From contig CM019220.1 in NCBI GenBank assembly GCA_009741485.1, forward strand, positions 30,820,185 through 30,884,184: a stretch of DNA of 64,000 nucleotides, in the 5' to 3' direction. The position numbers and the translations under genes are program-made. Shown in pieces: positions 39,349 through 52,288 of the stretch (positions are counted from its first letter, which is position 1; each line of letters begins with the position of its first letter). Below the pieces are notes generated by a model that searched no databases, was not told where the DNA came from, and saw only the letters and a list, made by a program, of their open reading frames with translations. The stretch is from Malurus cyaneus samueli. Its lineage: Eukaryota; Chordata; Aves; Passeriformes; Maluridae.

Positions 39349-42300
39349 AATGGTTTTCTCCTGAACAAGTTAACTTTAAATCTTCTTCACTTCCAAGATT
39401 TGTTTCGTGTAGTACTTTTTTAGTTAATTTGAACATATTTTTGCAATTATATTTTGTTCAATGTCCAGGCTTGGCTATTTGCATGGTGTATTCATATTAT
39501 ATGTCTGCATGCTGATTCCCCACTCCCATGCCAGTTTTTAATTTACTGGAATCTCTAGATTAGCCAAGAAAAAAATTCCATTCACTTTCTGGATTAGATA
39601 TATTTTATTTTTCAAGTAACTGCAACAAACATACATCACTTTTACTGCTGCCATGGTCCAACCACATATCAGGTGCCTCTGAAACATTTATACTGCTTCA
39701 TCAAATAACCACTGGAGTTGCCAGTAACTGACAGGTGTGTTACCAGTCCTGTTGCTGGTGGTTTCTGCCTCTTTGGAGCAGAAGATTTCCAATGTTCTGA
39801 GTATGAATTGAGACTGGCTATCTCTGTGAATGACACACCTTATTCTGTTTTTAGTGGTTGTACATTCACTTCCTATATTCTTATCCAATGAAGTCCATAT
39901 AATGCATGAGAGAAAGAAAACATTTTACCATCACAAAGGTGAAACTCACCCTCTGTCCTCCTGGAACAGATTGTCTCCAACATGGCCTCTCCAATGCTGA
40001 AAGTAGAGCACACAGCATCTTCATTTGTAAATCTACTTCCAGCCAAGTAAAAAGCAGACAGAACTCATTTCAAGTAAGATCAGAACAGTAAATATTAAGA
40101 ACAACCACTCACATTCCCTGCTCTAGGTTAGGACTATTATAGAGAAGTGCTCAAGAGAGAGTAGGAAAACTTCAATGACCTTTCTTCTTGCCAGCTCTAT
40201 GTACTATGAGCAATCAGTAATTAAAGGTGTTCTATATCTGTAGCCAAACATTAAAAAAGAAAATTAAGCCTTGGGCCTTTGTGAGACGTTTTTGAGCTTT
40301 TGTTTCTTTATTATTCAATTTTGTTCCCTTTTTTGTTCACAGACATTAGAATAAAATCACTTGGATACAAGAAACAGTAACACTAGGAATCTGAAAGTGT
40401 TCAGTCAAACCATGTAATTACTGATAACAATCAATCGTCCCTGTAGCTTCTGATCCATGTAATTCCCCACCCACTGAAATTTTACTAGTTTCTAATAAAC
40501 CTTTCATTAATAAAAAAAAATTAAAGAAAGGGGTTTTTTTGCATATTTATAATCCTTTCACAATAAATATTGGGTTTGGTGGTTTTTTTTTTTTATCAAT
40601 ACTGCACATCTTAATATAGCCTGACTTTATTAGATCAATTGAAAAGGTTCACAGCGCTGTAGACTGGTTTTGGTGCTAAGCAATATCAGCATCTGATTTC
40701 ACTGATAACTATCCAGTTTCCTGTATTGTGTTAATACACAATCCTTGCACTTTCTCCCTCCTGAGGAAACAAAAAGGTCCCGATCACTACACCTGGACTT
40801 TATATAACAGGATGTGGCAGTGCAGAATCTGACAAAGCATGATGCAAATACTGAGCTGTGTGTTAGTATGGAATTATATGATGGAATTTGCCCATATTTA
40901 AGCTAAAGGGAATGACTAATTGGCTTCCTCACCTGGTCATCTAATTAAAGTGAGCAGAACTATAGTCATTGCATTTAGTTCTTAGGAGAGTCAGTTTTTG
41001 TTGATAAGTACAGAAGAATAATAGAGGAACAGGCTTGCCAGTGTTTGCATAAGGGAAAGAATATTTCACTTCTAAATTAGGCAAGGGAAAAGAAAAGATC
41101 ATCACAAATATGTGGTGATATTTAATTTGAAAGTGTATAGTTTATATAACACTGTTTCCTTGCTACATCAAAAAAGAAGTGTTTTATTTAGAACAGGCAT
41201 TAAAATAAGTTTAAACCTAGGAGAAATGAACACTTTCTATGAAATATCGCCAAGATACTAACCACAAGCTCCTCACATATTTGATGTACTGTGAAGATGC
41301 TGGCAGTGTCATGGACAATTTTTGTTTCCCTGTTCCAAGAATGAAGCTGTTTTTGACCAAGTCAGAATGTCATTAAGAGTATTTCTCAGTGTGGTTCAGA
41401 ATGTCTGAACATGATCTAATGAATCTGATTACCATTCACTGTTTCTAGTTAAAATTCAAGAGTAGCTGACTTGAAGAAATTACATGTGTTTAACCTGGAG
41501 ATGAATCAGGTCTACTGGTGGAAAGATGTCAGAGAACTTAACAAATTGAAAAATGCTAAAGAGTGACAGTTATTGCTCTTTAAACCAGGTCCCCCAGGAA
41601 GTTTGTCAATCTGCTGTTGTAAAAATATTTACAAATATTCTAATAAAAACTGTGGGTTTGCTTACAGCAGAGAAAAAAATGCAGTCCTTCCATGGTCAGT
41701 GGAGCAGCTATGAAAACAAAATAAAACAAGAAATAAATCTGAAATGCAAAACCTAAAAACAATTATCCAAACAAGTGTAACTTGTCTAATATGCTAAGGT
41801 AAACAATAACTCTATTAGCATATTTTGCAGTTCCCTGATAGCCAGCCATACTTATCAACAAGGAACTGAGTCTTCTTTCTGCATGAATTAACCTTCATCT
41901 TTATCTCTCAGAGTTTTTGAATGGCAAACACTGTAACAATGATTGAGATTAAAATGTTAGCCTGAAGTCAGACACCTGATGCAATGGATGAATCTTTAAT
42001 TCACTTTTAAATTGCTTAAATAATGTTATATTCAAAATTTTCTGCATGAATGAGCATTAATTCAGCTAGGAAAGAAATGTTTCCATGTTTAATTCAATAG
42101 TTTTAAAAATTTAGTTATTAAAAGATTCTAATTTAGCGTTTTCTTTGGTATCTTTATGCCTTGCATTGTAAGATGCATCAACAGTCCAGGATAAAGAGAT
42201 TAAACAAAGCTGTAAAAATTCTTCCCAAACTGATTTTTTTTTTTATTAAATAGATGTTTACACAGACAACTATGACAAAAATACATGACAGTGTTTGATA

Positions 42301-42537
42301 GCTGGTTACCACAACTGTGGCCTCTGTTTCTACAACAGTTCACTGATGGGTAAGTAACAACTGATACAGAAGGTTCCTGAAGCCTGCTGGGTTTAATTCT
42401 CTTTGGCATTCAGACAGTTCCTTGAAAACTCCTACAAGATTGATCCTTCAAAAGAAAGTGCTGATCCAAAGTCTTCTGATCACAACCTGAAAGTCTCAAT
42501 TCTGAACAGTGATTCTTAAAAATTCCTTATTTTGAAA
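39349..42537. other. AT-rich non-coding DNA, no gene seen
   Basis: No gene, RNA or clear mobile element. Short A/T runs occur near 40,510-40,545 and 40,583-40,595. Frames do not exceed about 67 codons. Confidence 0.6.
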
Positions 42538-42562
42538 TTAGAGAATTTCTAAAATTCTCTAA
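42538..42562. repeat. 10-bp-stem inverted repeat
   Basis: TTAGAGAATT (42,538-42,547) is perfectly complementary to AATTCTCTAA (42,553-42,562) across a 5-base loop. No protein or RNA gene context explains it. Short AT-rich hairpins of this size are expected occasionally by chance in a window this long. Confidence 0.7.
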
Positions 42563-45500
42563 AGGTCTTAAAGTATTCTGAGTTTAATGACTGTCAAGTG
42601 AATGGTTCATGAAAGAAAATAAATCAGCATTAATCTGATTTAATATATATTTTTAAGGGAAAAATACAGGAAAGCCTACACACTATGGGTGGGAAACTAC
42701 CAATGTTACCACAGAACTTTTAGCTTTGTCAGACACATCCTTAAAAGTAAAACATGCATGCCCTGTAAGAGATTGTATAATTAGCAGAAATAGAACCTTC
42801 CCTACAAATCAGGGAATGCTACATTTTTATTGCTTCCATCATTTCATAAATCTTCATATTCATTAGAAGAGTTAGCAGATCAGCTCTTCCTGCTGCAGCC
42901 CTAGAAGCCTCAAAGGGGATCTAGCAGCAATCCAAATTGAGGGGTTTTTTAGGCAACCCAAAATGGTTTGGGTAAGAAAGAGGAAAAGATTTCCAATAAA
43001 GTTCAAGGATTTACTTCCTCAACTTCAAATTAAGATATGTGATTTTAATTATTAATTTATCCCTGCTGCTTTGCCAGTCTGGATTCAATATCACAGTGCT
43101 CTCAGGATGGTTCTTAGCTGAGCTTTAGGAATCTCCTACAAAACCCAGTTTTTCAAGCTGAGAAATTACAAAGGGCATCTGGCAAGAAGGTTGTCTCAGG
43201 CCAGGTCCCAGATCTGCTTTTGTCCCAGACAACTTTTTGATGAGAAGGAATATATTTCTCTGCCAGCACCAAGAACTTACAATTTGAACAGGATATTTCA
43301 GGCCATTGAGAGCACTGGGGCATTTCCTTGGGACAGAGGTTTTTGAGTGCCACCTGTTAATATTCTTCCTTTTGGTGTTCGCTGGCACTCAGCATCCATT
43401 GTTCTTACATAATTTTCATATTTCATTTGTGCAGGACACAAGAAGCAATTTGTGAGGGGACAAAGATTCATGGAGGCCTTCAGCCCGCAAGTGTTTCCCC
43501 TGGCTGCTCCCTGTCACTGTTCTGCTGGGTCACACTGATATCATTCACCCTCTGCTGTTGAGCATCCAGCTCTAAGGCAGCTTTTGTGATAGATTTACCC
43601 AGATAAACCACAACAGGACAGAAAAACCATAGAGCTTTTCTACAGTTAATCATCCCCACAGACATCCAGGAAACGTCTGAGGAATGACAGCACTTTGTGC
43701 ACCAGCCAGTGAGTGTTTGTCTTGTAAGCCTGAGGTGACAAAGTTGAGGAAAAGGAAAAGCAAATATGACTCTGCACCTTACAAGGTGCCTTTATTTTGC
43801 AGTTTGTGTATCAGAAATACAGAGTGCAATCCTAGATGAGCCATCTGTAGCACCAGCACCCCACAGCGAGCTGTCCTGTGGAGGAAGTCTTATGACCCCT
43901 ATCCTCCATTGTGGTCCTACAAAAGGAAAAACAGGAATCTTTATGCTTAGTTATTTTCAGTAAAAAACTCATTTGAAAGCCTGTTGGTTATAACACAAAG
44001 ATTTAGGATAGAATTTAAAAATGTTTGAGAGACTTTATGTTTGTTTTGCTTTTCTAAGTCATATTATTAAACTTCTAGCAAAAGAATTAAGACTAAAAAA
44101 CTGCCTAAAGACTTTTTATTCTTCAACTTACTTTTTTAGCCTACTGACAGAAGAATTCAAAGTTCCAGCTGTTGTTAAATTGTCTTTCTTTATTAAAAAA
44201 AAATCTACCATAAGATTTAAGTATACATTTAGGGGATATTAAAATCTTACAAAATATACTGGTTGTTTTCATAAGGGTTGACATGAACCTGGTTTCTTAG
44301 TGTGGTACATCCAAGAGTCAAAATGAAATATACCAAATTTCCAAAATCTTAAATATTCAATCAGTATTTTCCCACTCTCAGGTTGTCCTGCACACTGGCA
44401 CAAAGTTGACTGTAAAACAGTGTTGGGAATGTCTCTCTCAATGCATGTGTGCCCACAATTTAATCCTGTAACCTCAAGAATATCATCATCATTTATCTCC
44501 TTCCTGAAGTGCTCAGCAAGCTCCAAATGTATCTATCTGATATTTAACTGGGGCATAGATTCATGTTCATATAGAAATATATTTATATATACTTCCCTGT
44601 AAATGATGCTTGTGCCCTCACCTCCATTCCAAGCAGGTTTTTTGTTTCAGCATGGTGTAAAGCAGGCACACCTTAAGGACATGAACAAAGTTTGCTTATA
44701 CAATGGAAATAAATGTGCTCATTCCATTTTAACTGGGACTTTTATACCACACTGCTTCAGCAGAGTATGGAGGTGCATTCCCAGTTACAAGCAGGGCTTC
44801 CCTGCTCAGTGCTCCTGGGCCAGTGCACAGCTCCCTTTAGCCATGACACTGCTGAACAGCAGCAGGGATTCTCTGAGGAGAAATGCTTTCCTGAACCGGC
44901 AAGCTGAACTCAGGAAGATGCATTAAATGAACTTTCAACCAAACTTTTGAAATATTCCAGCTGACAAAGACAGCAATCCTCCATTTCCACTTTCTTAACT
45001 GCCAAGCCAAGTTAAGGAAATGTAACATCTTACAAAACAAGGTGGGGAAATTGAGATGTTCCTCAGTATGTACTGAACTTCCTCTCAACTTTGAGTAAAT
45101 GCAGTTCTTTAGTACCCAGTCACTCACCACATAGCAGAACATGATCTAGAAGGAGGGGGCCCTACCTGGAATAGTTGCTGTTGCTGCTATATCTTGCTGT
45201 ATTATTTCATGTTACACACCTCACTACATGATATAGCACAGGCAGAAGCAGCATCTCTGCTCCCCTGGACAGCAGGAAATGAGAAAATCTGCCTCACCTG
45301 CTGGGCATGTCCTGAGGTGAAGGAGCCAGGCTTCATGAATAATTTCATCCCAAAGATGGTCATGTCAAAAATAACACATAAATATGCTAGTTCAGCTTAG
45401 CAAAATGTTTCTAAATAATGCAAGGAAAAACCTTGGTAAGTATCAAATATTTCAATTAACAGCTGAGGCACATGGATTTTGTGACTGAACAAGGAGAATT

Positions 45501-47060
45501 AAGAAATTCTTTTATTAGCAACTTTCTGTAACACAACAATTTAGCTGAGAAAAAGAACAGTGCAGATGCAATATGTTGAGACCCTGTAAAGTATCTGTCA
45601 GACCTCAGGAGACAATAACTAAATTTAAAAGATTAATGCAGTAAAATTTAAAAAAGCAAACTTCAAACTGTTTACTGACCTGAAACACTGAGGAAAATTA
45701 ACCAGCAGAAGAAAATCATCTTGTAACATTTACATAATTCACCCGGTGGCTGAAGGCTTTTGAGTGATAAATAAAATAAAAGTATATGCTGGAGACTTAG
45801 CCTGGTTTTCTAAATGGCTTGTCCACATAGTTTGCAGGTTCAATTTGTATGTAGCTACACACTCACCCCAAGACCCTGCCCAATCTTAGATCCTACAGAA
45901 GTATTCTTAGCTGTAATTTTTGTATTACTTGCTTGAAACTGTGGTTCTCTATGACAAAAGCTGGAGGAAAAGAAGACACCAAGAAGAAATACTTGTATCA
46001 GACAAGGAAGGCTTGAAATTCCCTCTTCTGTGCCTGCCTGTGCCTGACAGGGTGATAGGAGTGGGAGAGAAAAACCCTGAGAAGGCAAAGGAAATCCCAG
46101 TTTTCCCTACCATTAACTCTATGCATGAGGAAGCACATTAAACCAAAGGAGATGATCTTAAGTGAGGCATTGAAAATGATGCATTTTGCATAATTGCAAC
46201 AAATGTTAGTGAGTACACCGGCAAAGGTAGTTCTTTATGACGTTTTCAAGTCTTTACTATTTTAAACATTCCAGTTTACTGAATGTTTCTTCTGTCTTGG
46301 GTTTCTTTTTCACACTTTCTGAGCAATTCCAGCAGGGACATTTAAATGTGAATCTGACTTTAAAACCTAAAATACCCGTTTAAATAAATAGGAGCTGGAG
46401 GTGTGTGACTGTGTGTTCTCAGGCCATCATTCGTCCAAGGGATGGCTCAAGGGGTGGATGTGAAGCACAGCCCCAGATCCCCTCTCCAGCACAAGGCCTT
46501 TCTGTTCCAGTGCAGCTCGATGCACATCAAAGGTTCATGTCCAGTCATGCACTGGAGTGCTGAATGTGCTTGATATGAAAGCATCTGAGGGAGAAGCCTC
46601 TGACAGCAGCTGTGATTTGTTTTTCAGAGTTAGGTATCTCTTTATTCTTTGAATGGTAGAAATATGTCACCATTGAAAAAGGAAACATTGTTTAAGTAGC
46701 AAAAAAAAACAGCCCTCACTGCGTCTTTGTGTATGCTAAAACTGTCACTTTGGAAACGAAATCCCTTCCAGAATAAGGGTTGAGACCTGTCACCTCCTGG
46801 GTTTGATCCTCTGCCCTCGCACTGCGGCTTGTGATGAGGATGCAGCACTCTCAGGGGTACAGCCATCCATGGAAAGCCATAAAGAACAGAGAAGGTGCAC
46901 AAAAACTTGCAGAAAATTATTCTGACAAACTCATGTTTCAGTGTCTTTCATTTTTGAATATCCTAACACCTGGCTTAAAAAGCCTGCTTTAGCTTCATCA
47001 CCTCTCTGCCTTCATCTCCTGCACGGCTGAGTAGCCACTTTATGTGTTGTTATACACAAC
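42563..47060. other. AT-rich non-coding DNA, no gene seen
   Basis: Modestly GC-richer patches occur at about 43,180-43,560, 44,750-44,900 and 46,420-46,560. Frames of up to 107 codons there (44,603-44,926 plus; 44,837-45,142 minus) show no recognisable domain and overlap on opposite strands, which argues for chance. They could hide an exon or conserved element, but nothing in the sequence shows it. Confidence 0.5.
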
Positions 47061-47145
47061 ATCCTTTAGGATCACTTCCCTGAGGTTGCTATCAAGGTGG
47101 ACCTCCTTCCTTGGAGGTGTTTAATGTTTCAGAGTCATCTGCATT
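47061..47145 (+). mobile_element. Possible decayed CR1 fragment, sense
   Basis: GAGGTTGCTATCAAGGTGGACCT, then CCTTCCTTGGAGGTGTTTAA, resembles the CR1 3' UTR landmark GAGGTTGTGGAATCTCCATCCTTGGAGATATTCAA. The flanks do not continue the match clearly. Treat this as tentative. Confidence 0.35.
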
Positions 47146-48379
47146 TCTCTTTTAGAAATCTAACGTTTCCATGGCTTGCAGTGAAACCTGTCTGGTTTTC
47201 TTTGCTTCCCTTGTTTTACTTGACATTCTATAAAATACACTATTTTTCTCTTTTAGCAATTTTTTGTACAATGAAGTGTATCTTCCCATGTTTTTTATCG
47301 GACTCTAACAAGGTGCAGATCACTAGATTTCCAGGAGGGTAACAAACACTCTTTATAGCTGGACAACACTTGTGTGCCTGACACAGTCATTGTGTCCCTG
47401 GTTATTTCTAAAATTAGTAGTTTGTCCCTTCCATCAGTAATCTTACTTCATCCAATCTGAGGCACAAGTTTCTTGAAGGAGCACACAATCATTTCAACTA
47501 TTTTTTTTATTGACCACATTTGAATCCACAGCCTTGAAAATTCACCACTTCTCAAGATTTTGAGTCATCCTTCTCATAAAATTGTGACAGAAGGATAACC
47601 AGGGTAGAAGCGCTGAGAATTTTTTCTGTTGAGCCATGACTTTGGAACCAGGGACAAGATACTAATCTTCTAGCTCAACAAAACATGAAACATCCCTCCC
47701 TTTGACTTTTGATACAGGAAAACAGAATAATCTAAAGTGTCAATGTACACTCCTTCCTCTCAAGGCCATAGAAGATCAGGGCCAATTGGATTACAAAGAG
47801 AAGCAACTTGGTTTAGGATAATGCTTTAAGCAATACTGATAAGCAGGATGAATAGGACATTGCTTCCACTGGGACACCAACACAAGATGTTTGTACAGAC
47901 TGTAGGATACAGGCCAGAATAGTTCACCATCTCCCTTGAACTCCTGAACTGGACTCTTGCAGAACAACCAAGAACAACCACCTTGAGTCAAAGGCATTTT
48001 TTGTTCTTTTTTTGAGTTCTCCTGTACCTCAGGCCTGCAAGAACCAAAGAGGTTTCATTTTAATTTCCCATGGTAGCTATTATGCAGTGGAGGCTATATC
48101 TATAATTCTTGGAAGGTGAAGGCAAGGTCACACTTTGGTCAAATCCAGGATGTGTTTATTTCAATCTCTTTGGAATATTCTGAACTGAACTATTCATCTG
48201 TAAGGCATTTTTATCTCTGAGACTCATTACTCCAATAGGATTGATTTATACTCTGCATCAAAAAAAAACCTGAAGGGCTGATTAGGCCTTAAGAACAGCA
48301 ATTTAATCAATGGCCCAGTGAGTGAGCCCATGTGTGTAATTTCTGCACAATGAACTTAGTGCATCATTTCAAGTGAAAA
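47146..48379. other. AT-rich non-coding DNA, no gene seen
   Basis: No supportable gene or repeat. The stretch from about 48,290 has a composition often seen in conserved non-coding elements (balanced, TAAT-rich, no simple repeats), but conservation cannot be judged from one sequence. Confidence 0.5.
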
Positions 48380-48424
48380 CCATCTAATTGGATTATTTAC
48401 AACCAACATTTACAAATTAGATGG
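48380..48424. repeat. 10-bp inverted repeat with TAAT-type cores
   Basis: CCATCTAATT (48,380-48,389) and AATTAGATGG (48,415-48,424) are perfect reverse complements separated by 25 bases. Each arm contains an ATTA/TAAT core of the kind homeodomain proteins bind. That is a weak motif, so any regulatory role is speculative. Confidence 0.65.
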
Positions 48425-48734
48425 CTGCAACTAAACTATGTGAGTGGTTTCTTCTTTAGTCCAAATGATACTTGTGTAAAGTGAAAGTTTTTAGGGTTGT
48501 TTTTTTTTTTGTTGCTGTTTGTTTTGTTTTTTTCTGCAAGAGAGATATGGATCTCCAAATAGCTTTAATTAAGGATGTAAGCAATATGCAGACTGAGAAT
48601 GATTAACAGCACATCAGCTTTGTTCTAAAGCAAAGGCAGAAAACAATAGCACGTCAGTGAGAAATTAATTTCTTTAGAATTATTAATTATTAGGCCATGC
48701 ATGCCAATAACAGTGGAATAATTCATATAAGGAA
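48425..48734. other. AT-rich non-coding DNA, no gene seen
   Basis: Includes a T-rich run near 48,500-48,533 and unique sequence with no gene. Confidence 0.6.
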
Positions 48735-48785
48735 ACAGAATCATGGAATAGCTGGAGTTGTAAAATATATCTATGAATTGTTAAA
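48735..48785 (-). mobile_element. Possible CR1 3'-tail scrap, antisense
   Basis: CAGAATCATGGAATAGCTGG, then AGTTGTAAAATATATCT, resembles the reverse complement of the CR1 3' terminus (AGAATCATGGAATRGTTTGGRTTGG). The match is about 25 bases and then fades, so a chance resemblance is possible. Confidence 0.4.
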
Positions 48786-51700
48786 TGACACAGCAAAAAG
48801 CTGATTATATTACAGTGCATTGTAACAAATAATTGGCCTCAAGAAGGGCCTCTTCAGCCCTCCACTACACACTTGGAATGGCACAGTGACTTTAGGTGTT
48901 CAGAATGTAACTTATAAATCATCTTCAGGAATAAAGGAAACTTTCAACTCTAAGTTCTGGTGATAATGTGACAAAACTGCTGAGAATGTTGACAAGATGA
49001 GAAAAAACATCCAGATATGACAGCTCTGGCAGTTTCAACCTAAACTCCTTCTTCATACAGCCCACCCCTTTTCCCAACAGAAATGAGCCTCCAAGATATC
49101 TTTCCTAGACAGAATGTACAAAAATTAAAATTGTGGAAAGTGTGGCCTATAACAATTTGCAAGATCAAGGCTCTACTTGCAGAGAAATTAAGGTATGTAC
49201 ACACAGGACATATTTTGTATCATCTTCTCACTTCCTATTACAAAATGAACAGTCAGTAGGAGAAAATGCATCTGAATTATTGCTCCCTAACTTTGAAAAA
49301 AAGATTATTCTGCATGATAGATTGAGAAGCCAAACTTTGAACATTGATTTATTTTCTCAGAATGTCTTAAAAATCAGCTTATTCATTGTTTTTGCCACAG
49401 AGATTTTTACTGTAACTCAACAGCCAGGGCAATTGTTAACACTAACACCTAATTCAAGGAGATTTACATGGCTGTACAAAGTTAGTTACCAAGAACTATT
49501 TGTTAAAACTAGAGCAGCAGCATCTAGACCAAACCTAATTGTTTCTGTACTCAGATGAAATGGAAATTCTCTAAACAAATTGGAGTGTTTTGTTGTTTGG
49601 GCTTTGGGTTTCTTTATGTATTTCCACAGACCTCCCTCTCAAAATCAGCTTCTGGTATAAAAAATAAAATAAAGAAACAGAATTCAGCAGAGTAAAAGGA
49701 AGAGAAAATTCAACATAAATAGAGGGTTGTTAAGAAGTCATCATGAGGAGGAGGGGAACTAGAAGTTAAATATATTTTCTATTGTTCAGAATAACATCAG
49801 CTTTCCAGGTGTTACAAGCTTGCTGCAATAAAGGTGATCTAAGTATGCAGAAAGACAGGTTGACTTAATTCACATCATATTCGAGTATATTAAGTGTTTG
49901 AGCACTGCACAGCTTTAAGAGCTTGCTCACTTCAAAAGCATTAAACTTTCCCTATAAAGGAATAGGATGTCTCTTACTCTTAAAATCCTCCCTTTGAATT
50001 CATTCCTTTGGCAGATAGGACTTGGCCAGAGTGAACCTGAGCGTGAGAGTTTTAATGTATTAAAACATAAAAAGAAAATTCAAGTGAAAATGAAAAACTA
50101 CTTCTTCAAAGGAAAATAAAATTATGGCCAGAAAAATGTTTTTAGAAATGCAAATGGAAAGTTGGCACTTTATATTTCCACATGTTTCCTGCAGCCAGGG
50201 TAAATTCCAGCAAGTTGTCCTGGATTCTGGAAGAACAAAGAGAAAAGTGAAAAAAAAAATCATAAGTCAAATTAAGCAAGCGCAAATGATTCCTGTGCTG
50301 AAGGTATAGAGAAAATTTCAGAAGCATCATAAAGCCTGCAGCAGTATGAATTAATTGTGAAAAGGGGAAAAAAAATACTAAAAAATCAGCCCAGTTCCTG
50401 AAAAAGACGTAAAGCATCTGAAATTTCCTTTACTGAGACTCATTTCAAAGTTATCAAAAAAAAAAAAAAAAGATGTGAGACACTTTCCATATTTTGATAT
50501 TAGATAGGTTGATCTGGAGACATTTTGGTCTTTATTTCAAATACTTTTAACACAGTTGAAACAAAAAGTGAGAGAAGATTCAGTAACCCAGAAATTTCAT
50601 CTTTTGCTGCTCACAGCCTTTAATTTCCTTTAGTACTTTCAAGTTTTGCACCCAAAAATAGACATTAGTTGAGCAAGCATTATACGTGTCAGTATAGTGA
50701 CACAAGTCACATGTACCCTTCGTGAATTCAAAAGGAGTTACTTGTTAGGAGAACCAAAATAACTGCAGAGCTCTTCAGAACATTTCCTCCAAAATTGAAT
50801 CCAATTGGTGTTACAGATATGACTACTGTTCTTCTAAAACAACTTTTATATTCCTGGGAACAATTCAGGGAGGGGGAAGGTGTTAGACTAAGCAAAGTGG
50901 CCAATGGTTTATATTTGGTAGGATTTGAATATCGTATCAAATTCTAAATTTTCAGTTAATTCACCTGATTTGACAATATATTTCCATCTGTAAAACTGTA
51001 TTTATTAAAAGTCTTTGTAATTATTTTCTAATTCATTTTAGCATTCTTGTTTTCACATATTCACCCTCAAAAGCTTTTGGTGCATGCTATAATTGCACAA
51101 ATCTACTGATTTTTTTTCTTAATCCAAATCAGGTGAATGAGAAATTATCTGATGGGAGAACTTCTCTCCAGGCCAAAATCTATCAAGATCCTCACCAATA
51201 TATATTTCATGCAACTATGTCTTGTCTTTTAACCTCTTCCATTGCTCACTAACTTAAACCTTCAATTTGTCAAGCTTGAAAAAGAGTATCTTTCTTCTAA
51301 CCCCTCTTTTTATACTTTTGAGACTTTGTTTTCATCTTTTGAAATCAAAATATATTGAAATCGTTACAATATAGTCAAGATTTAATATAGATAATATAAC
51401 TGTAAAAAAAGGTAAGATGCTTAGGTTTAGACATGTTAAGTGAGAATTTTAGAAAGAGTGAATCAATAAATTCTTGAAAATTTTCCCTTCAGGGTAAAAC
51501 ACCAAACTTATTATTTTTGAAGACTTTGGCTGAGCAGTAGAGAGTGTTTGGTGTTTATTTGGTAATTAGATCACAATATGGAATTTGCCATATTACAAAG
51601 TTATTCCTGGCAAGTTATTTCTTAGTCTCTATCCTTTCCAGCCTAGCACTCTATAACTTGATAAATACTTCAGCACTTGGTCTGCCAGCTCAACATCCTA

Positions 51701-52255
51701 ATTCCACCTTCACCTATTGAGCTCAGCACCTCCAATGGAGGCCAAGTTTCCCCAACAGCACATCCAATCAATTCCAGACAAACAGAGGACAGGGCTGACC
51801 AGTGAATTAAATAACTGAGCACTGAAAAGGTCAAAACAGTCTGATTTACACAACTGTCATGCTGTGCAGGATGCATGAGGCATTTCAGTGCTCATTTCAC
51901 ATTCTACAGTGACAATGTCTGTAATGAATAGGAAATGACATATTATGAATTCATTCTTGTGATGATAATTGTAATGAGAATAGTGAATGGTGCAACAAAT
52001 CTAATCCTTCTTCATGACAATTTAAAAGCTGTAATCTGATTGCCATCCTGGGGTATTTTTCAGACACTTTCTAGAAGAAAACTAATTATGATTAACAGGC
52101 AAAAGAAATATTGTCTTTCCTGGATATGTTAAACCCATATTTCTTGGAAAAGTGTGTGACCTGTGTAAAACTTACAGAAAAAATCTCCTTCTTTTAATTG
52201 CATGGACACTTTCATTTTCCTTTTATTTCAGCATAGTATGTTACAACTTTATTAA
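48786..52255. other. AT-rich non-coding DNA, no gene seen
   Basis: Mostly unique AT-rich sequence with an A-run at about 50,456-50,472. A 141-codon plus-strand frame at 49,133-49,558 is the best non-repeat frame locally, but it has no recognisable domain. I regard it as chance. Confidence 0.55.
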
Positions 52256-52288
52256 GAGAACCTTAAAGGTCATCAGTTCTAAATCATG
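52256..52288 (-). mobile_element. Very weak CR1-like scrap, antisense
   Basis: AACCTTAAAGGTCATCAGTTCTAAATC resembles the reverse-strand CR1 landmark GACCTTAAAGATCATCTAGTTCCAACC over about 27 bases, with no supporting flank. It is listed only as a candidate. Confidence 0.3.

Noticed and set aside
38901..39368. Glu-Gly-Arg-Lys repeat protein on the minus strand
   Set aside because: The repeat portion is the translated GAAG microsatellite; the rest has no gene-like feature.
42950..42995. AAATGGTTTGGGTAAGAAAG as an antisense CR1 tail
   Set aside because: Only about 15 bases resemble the consensus and neither flank continues the match.
46790..46830. Sequence resembling a tRNA T-arm on the minus strand (GGATCAAACCCAGG)
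   Set aside because: No matching acceptor stem, anticodon arm or A-box could be placed at the right distance.
49133..49558. Plus-strand 141-codon frame as a possible exon or gene
   Set aside because: No recognisable domain, AT-driven composition, and no supporting splice or repeat context; expected by chance in 64 kb.
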